A DNA stretch of 64,000 nt from Pogonophryne albipinna (taxonomy: Eukaryota; Chordata; Actinopteri; Perciformes; Artedidraconidae): NCBI GenBank assembly GCA_028583405.1, contig JAPTMU010000092.1:417227-481226 (forward strand). The letters run 5' to 3'. Below are positions 50,101 through 61,127 of the stretch, one piece after another. Both the position numbers and the translations under genes were made by a program. A model generated the notes under the pieces. It had not been told where the DNA came from. It did not search any database and was given only the letters and a program-made list of their open reading frames with translations. Numbering within the stretch: the first letter of the stretch is position 1; every line of letters begins with the position of its first letter.

Positions 50101-53100
50101 AGCTCTCTCGTACAGCAGCTCTCCACACAGCAGCTCTCTCGTACAGCAGCTCTCCACACAGCAGCTCTCCACACAGCAGCTCTCTCGTACAGCAGCTCTC
50201 CACACAGCAGCTCTCCGTACAGCAGCTCTCCACACAGCAGCTCTCCACACAGCAGCTCTCTCGTACAGCAGCTCTCCACACAGCAGCTCTCCACACAGCA
50301 GCTCTCCACACAGCAGCTCTCCACACAGCAGCTCTCCAGCAGCTGCAGCTCAGAGTGCTCTGACAGCACGCATCACCAGCTAGGGTACACACTCATGCAG
50401 TACTGTAGCATGTAGGTGTATTAGTACACACTGATGCAGTACTGTAGCGTGTAGCTGTATTAGTACACACTGATGCAGTACTGTAGCATGTCTCTCTGCA
50501 GATGTTAATCAAATCAAATCAAGTTTTATTTATATAGCACATTTATAAACGATGTTTGGTGGAGCCAAAGTGCTGTACATAAAATAAAAATAGCCTACAG
50601 TAGAGACACTTTACAGCAAATACAACAGCACAGATTGTTCAGAGTATCAGTGTGAGAAAAATGACACCCTCTGTCCTTAGACCATCTGTCCTTAGACCCT
50701 CTGTCCTCAGACCCTCTGTCCTTAGACCCTCTGTCCTTAGACCCTCTGTCCTTAGACCCTCTGTCCTCAGACCCTCTGTCCTCAGACCCTCTGTCCTTAG
50801 ACCCTCTGTCCTCAGACCCTCTGTCCTCAGACCCTCTGTCCTTAGACCCTCTGTCCTTAGACCCTCTGTCCTTAGACCCTCTGTCCTTAGACCCTCACAT
50901 CGTACAAGGAAACACTTCCAGAGAAAACCCACAGTTTAAAGGGAACATGGGAGAAAGCTCAGGGAGAGCAACAGAGGAGGGATCCCTCTCCCAGGACGGA
51001 CAGACCTGCAATAGATGCCGTGTGTAAATCCAAGAGATAATACATTTTACAGCATAGAGACCGAATGTTAGGAAATGCATGTGTCTGTAATAAGAAGATG
51101 AATCCACGAGGATGTCAGCTACAATCCTGAGGAAGCCATCAGGGAAGCAGCATGACGAGACCCAAGGCAGGACCGCAGAGACAGGTTCAGCCACGACCCG
51201 AAGTCCACGACTTAATCCAGAACTCAGGATCGAGGATCCAGGACACAGGACTACAGCAAGAGGATCAGCCTCGACTCCGGATCCCGGCGTAGATATAGAT
51301 ACAAAACAAGAACAAAGATGTGGCTGGTTAATCGAAACAAGAGAATACACAGACACAGACAGAGAGGGAAAAGGTCATTGGATCAAAGTTATTCTTGATA
51401 ACCCTCTAGAAAGATCTCATGAACTTCCCCACTCAATCTATCAAGACCCGAGCAGTTCTATTAGATATAGGAAACAGAGAGAGGGAGCACAACAACCTCT
51501 CTCTTCGTCAGATGCACTCCCTGCTTATCTAAGCCACTCTGTACCCGTTACCCTCTACAAGGCCATGGACCAGCAGAGGGGAGATGGGGGGTGGGTAAGG
51601 GTAAGGGTTTTTAAGAATAAAGGGTCTAAAGGGAAAAAAGATGAAATATAAGGTACTATATTTTAAGTAATCCTATCTACTATTCCTATATTCGAATAAT
51701 GTATAAACTATTTAAAAAATACTTTATGAAATCCTATGTTATGTTATAAATATTAAAATAAATAAATAAATAGATAATTAAACAAAAGCCAGAGAGAAAA
51801 AGTGAGTTTTAAGTGTTGATTTAAAAACCCCAGGGTCTGGGCCGACCTCACATGGAGGGGCAGAGTGTTCCACAGGCATGAAAATCACTCACCTTAAGGC
51901 GAAATTCGCCGTTTTGAATCCAAAATAGGTCGTTTGTGTGATTCATGTAGATCTGCAATAAAAATATTTTTGGGGTATGGGGGGGTCTGGGACCCGGAGT
52001 GATCTGCGGCCGCGAGCTGTTATGTGCCGTCATGACACGCATGGTGTTCTTTTTTTATATATTACAATGCAGCGCGAGCTGTGTGCTCGAGTCTTCCTGC
52101 CTGTCGGCTCTGCTGCTCCGCGATGATGGTCTAGCTTCAGCAGCCACATTACCTACGGGTGCGTTCGTTAATATTAGCTGTGCGGTCCGGAGTCACTGTG
52201 GCACAGACTGGACCGCTGGTGAACAGCTGTTAGAACGGGCCGTTCAGGTGTTCAGTGAACTTAAAAGTTTTTCTGTCGCAATATTATCGTTGAGCTAGCT
52301 AGCTAGCTAACTAGCATACATTGTCACTATCTGCTAACGTTAGCTTTAGCCTTAGTTTTCTAATAGTTTTTTTTTCATAGGCTATAAACGGAGGTGGTAT
52401 AAGTATAGATCTTGTACTTGAGTAAAAGTAGAAGTACTCAGATCTTGTACTTGATTAAAACAGAAATACTCAGATCTTGTACTTGATTAAAAGTAGAAGT
52501 ACTCAGATCTTGTACTTGATTAAAAGCAGAAATACTCAGATCTTGTACTTGAGTAAAAGTAGAAGTACTCAGGTCTTGTACTTGAGTAAAAGTAGAAGTA
52601 CTCAGATCTTGTACTTGATTAAAAGTAGAAGTACTCAGATCTTGTACTTGATTAAAAGCAGAAATACTCAGATCTTGTACTTGAGTAAAAGTAGAAGTAC
52701 TCAGGTCTTGTACTTGAGTAAAAGTAGAAGTACTCAGATCTTGTACTTGAGTCAAAGTAGAAGTACTCTGATCTTGTACTCTAGTCAAAGTAGAAGTACT
52801 CTGATCTTGTACTTGAGTAAAAGTAGAAGTACTCAGATCTCGTACTTGAGTAAAAGTAGAAGTACTCAGATCTTGTACTTGAGTAAAAGTAGAAGTACCA
52901 GAGTGTAGGAATACTCTGTTACAGTAAAAGTCCTGCTTTCAAAATGTTCCTCAAGTGAAAGTATAAAAGTAGAAGTACTCAGATCTTGTTCTTGAGTAAA
53001 AGTAGAAGTACTCAGATCTTGTTCTTGAGTAAAAGTAGAAGTACTCAGATCTTGTTCTTAGTAAAAGTAGAAGTACTCAGATCTTGTACTTTAGTAAAAG

Positions 53101-56100
53101 TAGAAGTACCCAGAGTGTAGGAATACTCTGTTACAGTAAAAGTCCTGCATTCAAAATGTTCCTCAAGTGAAAGTATAAAAGTATTCTCATCAAAATATAG
53201 TGAAAGACAGTAAAAGTAGTCGTTGTGCAGATTGGTCCATTTCAGAATAATATATATGATATGTTTTATAATGATTGATCATGAAAGTGTTCTCAAAGCT
53301 GGTGAAGGTGCAGCTAGTTTGAATGGCTTTGTAGACTGCAGGGTAGCTGGTGAAGGTGCAGCTAGTTTGAATGGCTTTGTAGACTGCAGGGTAGCTGGTG
53401 AAGGTGCAGCTAGTTTCAATGGCTTTGTAGACTGCAGGGTAGCTGGTGGATTTACTCCAGGTGGAACTAAAGTCTGATTCAACACTTGATTAGATTTACC
53501 ATCATTCATCCAGATCTGTGAAGTAACTAAAGGGATTAATTAGTGCTGTCAAAATTATCGCGTTAACGGCGGTAATTAATTTTTTGAATTAATTGCGTTA
53601 AAATATTTAACGCATTTAACGCATGTGCAGAATGGCCCGCCCCATAAGTGCCACCAGTGGCAGCGCCAGGGTATGGCTGGGGTAGGCTACACCCATACCA
53701 AGAAATGGCTTAGCCCCACCATGAAAAATGATGTTAAAGTAAGCAAAATAAAGTCCGCCAACTCGTGGAGTAAATTGCACAGACAGCAGTTAGTCAGATT
53801 GTTTTCAGTAGCCACTTGTCTGGAAATACCGAAGACCAGAAACGGTTTTGAAAACTTTTGTCACGTAGTGATCGTCTTCTCAATAGAACATCTTTGATAA
53901 TGTCGGTGTTGTTGCAGGAAGTCCCGACGGAGAATACTTTTGCTGTAGTACAGGGGTGCACATAACTGGTACGCAGGTTATGTGCGTAATCTGAAACTTG
54001 TGTCACAAAGAGCATTTGCGTACCGACGTACTTGTGAAGCTTTTCCAGAAGGCGGTTAGATCACCGGACGACAGAGTCGGTCTCCGTGTGCACAGACAAG
54101 GCTGCTGTTAACGTCGGTCTGTACAACGGAATTGTGCCAAAACTACGCCAACCGGCTGCGGAGGGAGATTTCCCCCCCCCCCCCCCCCTCCCCTTCACTG
54201 GAGAACTGCGCTAAAACAGCTGATCACAACGTTCGCACTCTGTGGTCACGAAGTACTCCACTAGCCCCCCCCCCCTCTGTCGACTTTCCTGAAGTACCCC
54301 CCCGTTGATAGAAATCAACACGTAATGAATTCAGACCCCACGGTTTGATGATTGATAGGTGTGAGTGATGTCTTTCATTTTGACACGCAGAAAAATGTTA
54401 TAATAAACATAGATACTGTGTTAAATGGATATATCCGCCTTCTTTCATTTATCTTTCCATTCCCACAATATACATAAATAAATGGCATATTTTGGACATA
54501 GTTCGAATGGTGATTAATCTGATTAATTAATTTAGTCGTTTGACAGCCCTAGTATTAATACATGTAGAGGAGTAGAAGTACACCATGTACCTCTGAACTG
54601 TAGTGAGTAGAAGTACACCATGTACCTCTGAACCGTAGTGGAGTAGAAGTACACCATGTACCTCTGAACTGTAGTGGAGTAGAAGTACACCATGTACCTC
54701 TGAACCGTAGTGGAGTAGAAGTACACCATGTACCTCTGAACTGTAGTGCAGTAGAAGTACACCATGTACCTCTGAACTGTAGAGGAGTAGAAGTACACCA
54801 TGTACCTCTGAACTGTAGTACAGTAGAAGTACACCATGTACCTCTGAACTGTAGTGCAGTAGAAGTACACCATGTACCTCTGAACTGTAGAGGAGTAGAA
54901 GTACACCATGTACCTCTGAACCGTAGAGGAGTAGAAGTACACCATGTACCTCTGAACTGTAGAGGAGTAGAAGTACACCATGTACCTCTGAACTGTAGAG
55001 GAGTAGAAGTACACCATGTACCTCTGAACTGTAGAGGAGTAGAAGTACACCATGTACCTCTGAACTGTAGAGGAGTAGAAGTACACCATGTACCTCTGAA
55101 CTGTAGAGGAGTAGAAGTACACCATGTACCTCTGAACTGTAGAGGAGTAGAAGTACACAGTAGCAAAACATTGAAATACTTAAATAAAGTACAAGTATCT
55201 CAAAATTGTACCCAAGTATAGTACTTGTTGAGTTTATGAACTTAGTTACTTCACACCAGTGGCTATACAGACAGAAAGACTAAGCCTTGCACAGAGGCAT
55301 GACAATACATTTTCAAAATGCTCAACAGCCAGAATTATAAAATGACTGCTACACAATTAAAATAAATGCTTTTATATATTTCTATTAGATGTGACTTTTT
55401 GGCGTTTCTGTTATTATTACCTGCTTTAGTTGCTCTGACTGCTAACATCCTGTTATTCCTCATTTTAAAGCAGATATTCCGTGGGGTCGGGGGCTCGGAT
55501 CCTTGTCACCTTTTCCATACCTGATGAGTTTGCATCCCTGATAATACTTAGTAAGGAGGCCATAATATTTTTGACTCATGGCTGAAGTTAAGTTTCTCCA
55601 GCTCTCCCCAGGTTGGCAAAAAAATGCATCTCAAAATGCATCAGATTGATGCTTTAAAATATGGAATATTCAAAATGTTCTTCCCGGGGAGCATGCCCCC
55701 GGACCCCCCTAGAGGGATAATATCCTTCTCACCTTTTTCACCCCTGACCCGTTTTCATGCCTGGTTCCAGAGCCTGGGGCCAGCCGCTGCGAAGGCTCGG
55801 TGCCCTCGGGTTTTGAGCCTGGTCTTAGGCACTATCAACAACAGCTGATCAGCCGACCTTAAGGCTCTGCCTGGGGTGTAGCGATGGAGGAGTTCAGCTA
55901 TAGGCCGGAGCCAGCCCATTTAGGGCTTTAAAAACAAATAAAAGGAGTTTAAAATCTATTCTGAACCGTATTAGTACACACTGATTAGTGCACAGTGATG
56001 CAGTACAGTAGCATGTAGGTGTATTAGTACACACTGATGCAGTACTGTAGTATGTAGGTATATTAGTACACACTGATGCAGTATGTAGGTTAATGAGTAC

Positions 56101-58754
56101 ACACTACTGATGCAGTATGTAGTATGTAGGTATATTAGTACACACTACTGATGCAGTATGTAGGTGTATTAGTACACACTGATGGTGTATTCTCCTGCAG
56201 GAGGAAGAGGAGGGGCCGTCCACCTCCAGCTGCTCTAGCTGTGTGAAACTGAGGAAGAGGATCGTGGAGCTGGAGGAAGAGCTGTCCCAACTCAGAGGAG
56301 GGCGGGGGGGCGTTCCAACATCCTCCACTCAGGAGCCCCCCCACCCCGAGCAGGGCCCCGTCGAGGACTCTACAGGTGGGATATATTATTATAGGGGAGG
56401 GTATTTTATTCTGAAGTCAGCTCTCCAGGCTTTTTATTTTGAAGTCAATACTTATTGGGTTTTATTTTGAAGTGATTTCTTGGTCACACTTTTATTCACG
56501 GTCAGTTGTTCAGTGCTTTTATTTTGAAATCACTACATGGCCAAATATCCCTCTTAGTGTCCTGTTACATGAATTAAAAGCTGGTATCAAAACCTGTTTG
56601 TGTTTCCCCGCAGGGATGGAGCGCTCAACGCCCCCTCAGGTTCTGGATGAAGACGACCCGGACGTGGACTCGGCTGACGACTCGGTCGCGGTGGATCTTG
56701 TGATTTCTCCCGAGGATTCGCTGAAGCTTTCCTCGGGAGGAAGCCGTCGGATCCGCCGCTTCAAACAGGAGTGGCTGAAGAAGTTCTGGTTCCTCCGCTA
56801 TTCGCCGACCCTCAACGAGATGTGGTGCCACGTCTGCCGGCAGTACACCGTGCCGTCGTCCCGGACCTCCGCCTTCATCGTGGGCTCCAAGCAGTTCAAG
56901 ATCCACACCATCAAGCTGCACAGCCAGAGCAACCTGCATAAGAAGTGCCTGCAGCTGTACAAGCTGCGCATGCACCCCGAGAAGACGGAGGAGATGTGCC
57001 GGAACATGACGCTGCTCTTCAACGCCGCTTATCACCTGGCCGTGGAGGGCCGGCCCTTCTCAGACCTGCGGCCGCTGGCAGAGCTGCTGAAGAGGTGCGA
57101 GCTCAAGGTGGTGGATCAGTACCTGAACGACGGAGACTGTCAGATCCTCCTGCACCACATCGCCCGCGCGCTGAAGGAAGACCTGGCCGAGAAGATGCGC
57201 CTGTCTCCTTTCTTGAGCGTCATCATGGACGCCCAGAACGACGACCTGTTCTCGGACATGGTGGCCGTCTACGTGCAGTTCATCTCCTATGAGGGCTCCC
57301 CGAACACGGAGTTCCTGTCCTTGCAGAGACTTGGAATGCCCAGTGTGGATGGGTACCTGCAGGCGCTGGACCGGGCCTTTGGCGTGCTCGGCCTCAGGTT
57401 CCAGGACCTGCTGGTGGTCGGCCTCGGGGTGGACGGCACCAACATCTCGGCAGGAACGAGAGCCAGCCTCTATGTGGCGGTGCAGAAGACCTTCCCCTGG
57501 ATCCTGTGCCTTCCCATCATGATCCACCGGCCCCATCTGGAGGTTCTGGACGCTATCAGTGGGAAGGAGCTCTCCTGCCTGGAGGACCTGGAAACCAACC
57601 TGAAGCAGCTCCTCAGCTTCTACCGATACTCCCCCCGCATGATGGCCGAGCTGCGGTCCACCGCTCCAACTCTGTCGGAGGAGACGGAGTTCCTGGGAGA
57701 CATCAGAGCCATTCGGTGGATCATCGGAGAACCCAACGTCCTGAACGCGCTCATCAAAGACTACCTGGAGGTGGTTGCGCACCTGAAGGAGATCAGCAGC
57801 CAGACGCAGAGGGCCGACGCCGCCGCCATCGCCCTCAGCCTGCTCCAGTTCCTCCTGGACTACCAGTCAGTGAAGCTCATCTACTTCCTCCTGGACATCA
57901 TCGCCGTCCTCTCGCGGTTGGCCTTCACCTTCCAGGGGGAAAACCACTTCCTGGTGTCGCAGGTGGAGGCCAAGATCGAGGACGCCATCCTGGAGATCGG
58001 CCAGCTGGTGGACTTCCCCGGAGAGTACCTGCAGGAGTTTGAAGAGAACTTCCGGGAGAGTTTCAACGGTGTCGCTCTGAAGAACCTGCGCGTCGCAGAG
58101 TCCAAGTTCCAGTCGATCCGGGAGAAGATCTGCAACCGGAGCCAGGGCATCCTGTCCCAGAGGCTGGACCTGCACAGCCGCCCCTTTGCAAAGGCCTGCA
58201 GGGTTCTGGATCTGAACACCTGGCCGCACAGCCGCGAGGACCTGCAGGCGTACGGGGAGGAGGAGATCCAGGTGATACTCGAACATATGGAGTCCCTCCC
58301 CTGCAGAGGTGTGGAGGCACGGGGCAACCTGTTGGGCGAGTGGAAGGACCTGAAAGCAGACTACTTCAGCATGAACGGCTTCAAGGAGGTTCTGGTTCAC
58401 GTCTGCAGGTACAGGCAACGCTTCCCTCTCCTGAACCGGGTCCTGCAGGCGGTCCGGGTGCTGCCCGGCTCCACTTCCTGCTGCGATAAAGGCCGGGCAT
58501 CTCTGCAGAAAATGTGCAAGAACAACCGGTCGCGGCTGAGTCTGGAGCAGATGAACGACCTGCTGACGGTGGCCGTTAACGGGCCGCCCATCGCACACTT
58601 CGACGGGAAGCGAGCGCTGGACAGCTGGTTCGAGGAGAAGTCCAGCAGCAGCCGCTCTCTGTCGGCCGAGGTGTTGAGCAGGAGGTCTGCCGCGGAGCAG
58701 AAGAGCGTCCTGCACAGCGTGGACGTCAACACGGAGTTTTACCCCGATGTCTAA
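47111..58754 (+). CDS. hAT-transposase-derived zinc-finger protein (ZNF862/C17orf113-like)
   Basis: Four exons join in phase to 856 codons: 47111-47138, 49043-49269, 56201-56375, 56614-58754. Residues 1-143 are acidic, with a Lys/Glu-rich stretch and a coiled coil (CVKLRKRIVELEEELSQLR). A TTF-type zinc finger follows (Cys215, Cys218, His246, His252). The hAT-like RNase H fold has Asp349 in VIMDAQND and Asp417 in LGVDGTN, and the C-terminal hAT dimerisation region ends LDSWFEE (Trp815). The usual CxxHR motif reads IMIHRPH, so the Cys appears lost. A long GC-rich intact exon, separate N-terminal exons and a degenerate catalytic region suggest a domesticated nuclear DNA-binding protein and not a live transposon. 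No terminal inverted repeats flank it. The exact orthologue is not certain; its function is unknown to me. Confidence 0.82.
47199..48844. mobile_element. Inverted-repeat element in intron 1 (outer)
   Basis: The ends are aaaggtcccatgtcatgct (47199) and the near-complement agccatgacatgggaccttt (ending 48844). A ttaa overlaps the left end; the right flank reads ttgaa, so a TTAA target is possible but decayed. No transposase is present. It is split by the inner element at 47524-48561. Confidence 0.75.
47524..48561. mobile_element. Inverted-repeat element nested in the outer one
   Basis: The ends are cagaggcctgttctacgaag and the near-complement cttcgtagtacaggcctctg, 1,038 bp. They share 20 bp with one mismatch. 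Inner sub-terminal repeats (taacctggatatg, ccagagttaccctgaagttagcc) are also seen. No coding frame is present. The target duplication is unclear. Confidence 0.78.
48924..49014. repeat. (ACCT)n microsatellite just before exon 2
   Basis: About 22 uninterrupted tetranucleotides, ending about 28 bases before the exon 2 acceptor at 49041-49042. It is pyrimidine-rich only in part, and its effect on splicing is unknown. Confidence 0.97.
49043..49269 (+). CDS. hAT-derived gene, exon 2
   Basis: Acceptor ggtcttgtttcag, donor gtgggat. Two bases finish the shared Asp codon, then 75 codons read PGRPEALHRVLQDVK..., an ELKRRKIDLIFKDVLKLKEEK helix and a run of Glu, ending KKIQ. The Glu run comes from a gag/gaa-rich stretch that could vary in length. 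Confidence 0.78.
49332..50342. repeat. 15-bp minisatellite in intron 2
   Basis: The unit is cagcagctctccaca with cgtaca and ctcgtaca variants, about 67 copies. The period is a multiple of three, so Cys-rich and Leu-rich frames of 300-380 codons appear on the minus strand; none has support as a gene. Confidence 0.97.
50385..50504. repeat. About 38-bp minisatellite, left part (split by an insertion)
   Basis: The unit is like tattagtacacactgatgca and gtactgtagcatgtaggtg. Three units occur here. The same array resumes at 55967-56185 next to exon 3, so the LINE stack 50505-55966 was inserted into one array. Confidence 0.8.
50666..50895. repeat. 15-bp minisatellite in the LINE 3' UTR (about 15 copies)
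   Basis: ccctctgtccttaga with cctcaga variants. It is homologous to the four-copy array at 26402-26463. Confidence 0.95.
52403..53110. repeat. 33-bp minisatellite
   Basis: The unit is agatcttgtacttgagtaaa followed by agtagaagtactc. About 20 units, with a divergent stretch at 52893-52970 that recurs at 53105-53180 (gtgtaggaatactctgttac). Confidence 0.95.
53301..53448. repeat. 48-bp tandem repeat, three copies
   Basis: The unit starts gctggtgaaggtgcagctag and continues through gcagggta. The three copies are nearly identical. Confidence 0.95.
53542..54551. mobile_element. hAT element, 1,010 bp, innermost of the stack
   Basis: The ends are tagtgctgtcaaa and tttgacagcccta, near-complements. The 8-bp flanks ggattaat (53534-53541) and gtattaat (54552-54559) differ at one base, as for a hAT duplication. 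The sub-terminal sequence has ttaacgc and aattaat repeats. Internal fragments near 53645-53720 and 53950-54060 look like other repeats. No transposase is present. Confidence 0.85.
54575..55158. repeat. 36-bp minisatellite
   Basis: The unit is tagaagtacaccatgtacct followed by ctgaactgtagaggag. About 16 units. Three minus-strand frames of about 200 codons cross it only because 36 is a multiple of three. Confidence 0.96.
55967..56185. repeat. About 38-bp minisatellite, right part
   Basis: Continuation of the array at 50385-50504, ending about 15 bases before the exon 3 acceptor. Units are variable in length. Confidence 0.8.
56201..56375 (+). CDS. hAT-derived gene, exon 3: coiled coil
   Basis: Acceptor tattctcctgcag, donor gtggga. 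58 codons plus one base: EEEEGPSTSSCSSC, then the leucine-heptad stretch VKLRKRIVELEEELSQL, then a Gly/Pro-rich tail to EDST. The last base joins gg of exon 4 to make Gly. Confidence 0.85.
56614..58754 (+). CDS. hAT-derived gene, exon 4: zinc finger, hAT core and dimerisation region
   Basis: The exon starts after tgtttccccgcag and has 713 codons before taa. It is uninterrupted and GC-rich compared with its surroundings, with strong third-position G/C bias, suggesting long selection as a coding exon. The TTF-type finger covers residues of about 195-260, the hAT core about 340-480, and the C-terminal region about 780-820. ATG at 56616 could serve as an internal start giving a protein without the coiled coil. 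Minus-strand frames here are shadows. Confidence 0.95.
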
Positions 58755-60932
<2,178 letters not shown>

Positions 60933-61127
60933 AGGAGACACACACATTGATCCAGCAGTATAGTAGAGACCCCGCGCTCTGCCTCATGTTCTGTTGTCTC
61001 TGAAAGACGCCCTGTTCTGCTCACAGATCTGTATTATCTGTTTCTATGCTTCCATATAAAGACACTTTCTGAATGACTTCATATTGTCCGCTCTTTGGAA
61101 AGGTCTCCTATTCTGCAAAGTCCTCTT

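Larger units (their letters stand above)
52395..55261. mobile_element. Minisatellite-rich repeat element nested in the hAT
   Basis: The element starts near ggaggtggtataagta and ends near ttacttcacaccagtgg. It is dominated by agatcttgtacttgagtaaa-type sequence, common in teleost genomes. It contains the 33-bp and 36-bp arrays and a nested hAT at 53542-54551. The boundaries are approximate and the class is uncertain (hAT-like cagtgg end). Confidence 0.5.
51873..55763. mobile_element. hAT-like transposon remnant, 3.9 kb, with 6-bp target duplication
   Basis: Perfect 12-bp terminal inverted repeats caggcatgaaaa/ttttcatgcctg. Direct flanks gttcca occur at 51867-51872 and 55764-55769, and removing the element plus one copy rejoins the LINE reading gagtgttccagagcctgg. 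Only the ends look like the original transposon: about 0.5 kb at the left and 0.5 kb at the right. The middle is filled by later repeats and insertions. No transposase frame remains. Confidence 0.82.
50505..55966 (-). mobile_element. 5'-truncated L2/CR1-type LINE, split by a hAT insertion
   Basis: Minus strand. The 3' tail (tttgatttgatt on minus) is at about 50505-50520. The 3' UTR runs through 50640-51370 and matches that of the L2 at 26313-26943. The last part of the reverse-transcriptase region is split: 51780-51872 and 55764-55966. Joined conceptually, these give a LINE C-terminal phrase around an Arg-Ala-Phe-Ala and Leu-Trp-Asn core. The 5' part of the LINE is missing. Confidence 0.75.

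Noticed and set aside
49105..50392. Cys-rich frames of 300-380 codons on the minus strand
   Set aside because: They are translations of the 15-bp minisatellite, which has a period divisible by three and is intronic to a plus-strand gene.
52438..52908. Frames reading YLSKSRSTQI or QDLSTSTF repeats
   Set aside because: Products of the 33-bp minisatellite inside a transposon.
54527..55171. Three overlapping frames of about 200 codons on the minus strand
   Set aside because: All three frames are open across a 36-bp repeat, which shows it is repeat geometry and not coding.
56625..58732. Minus-strand frames of 110-282 codons
   Set aside because: Shadows of the GC-rich exon 4 on the plus strand.
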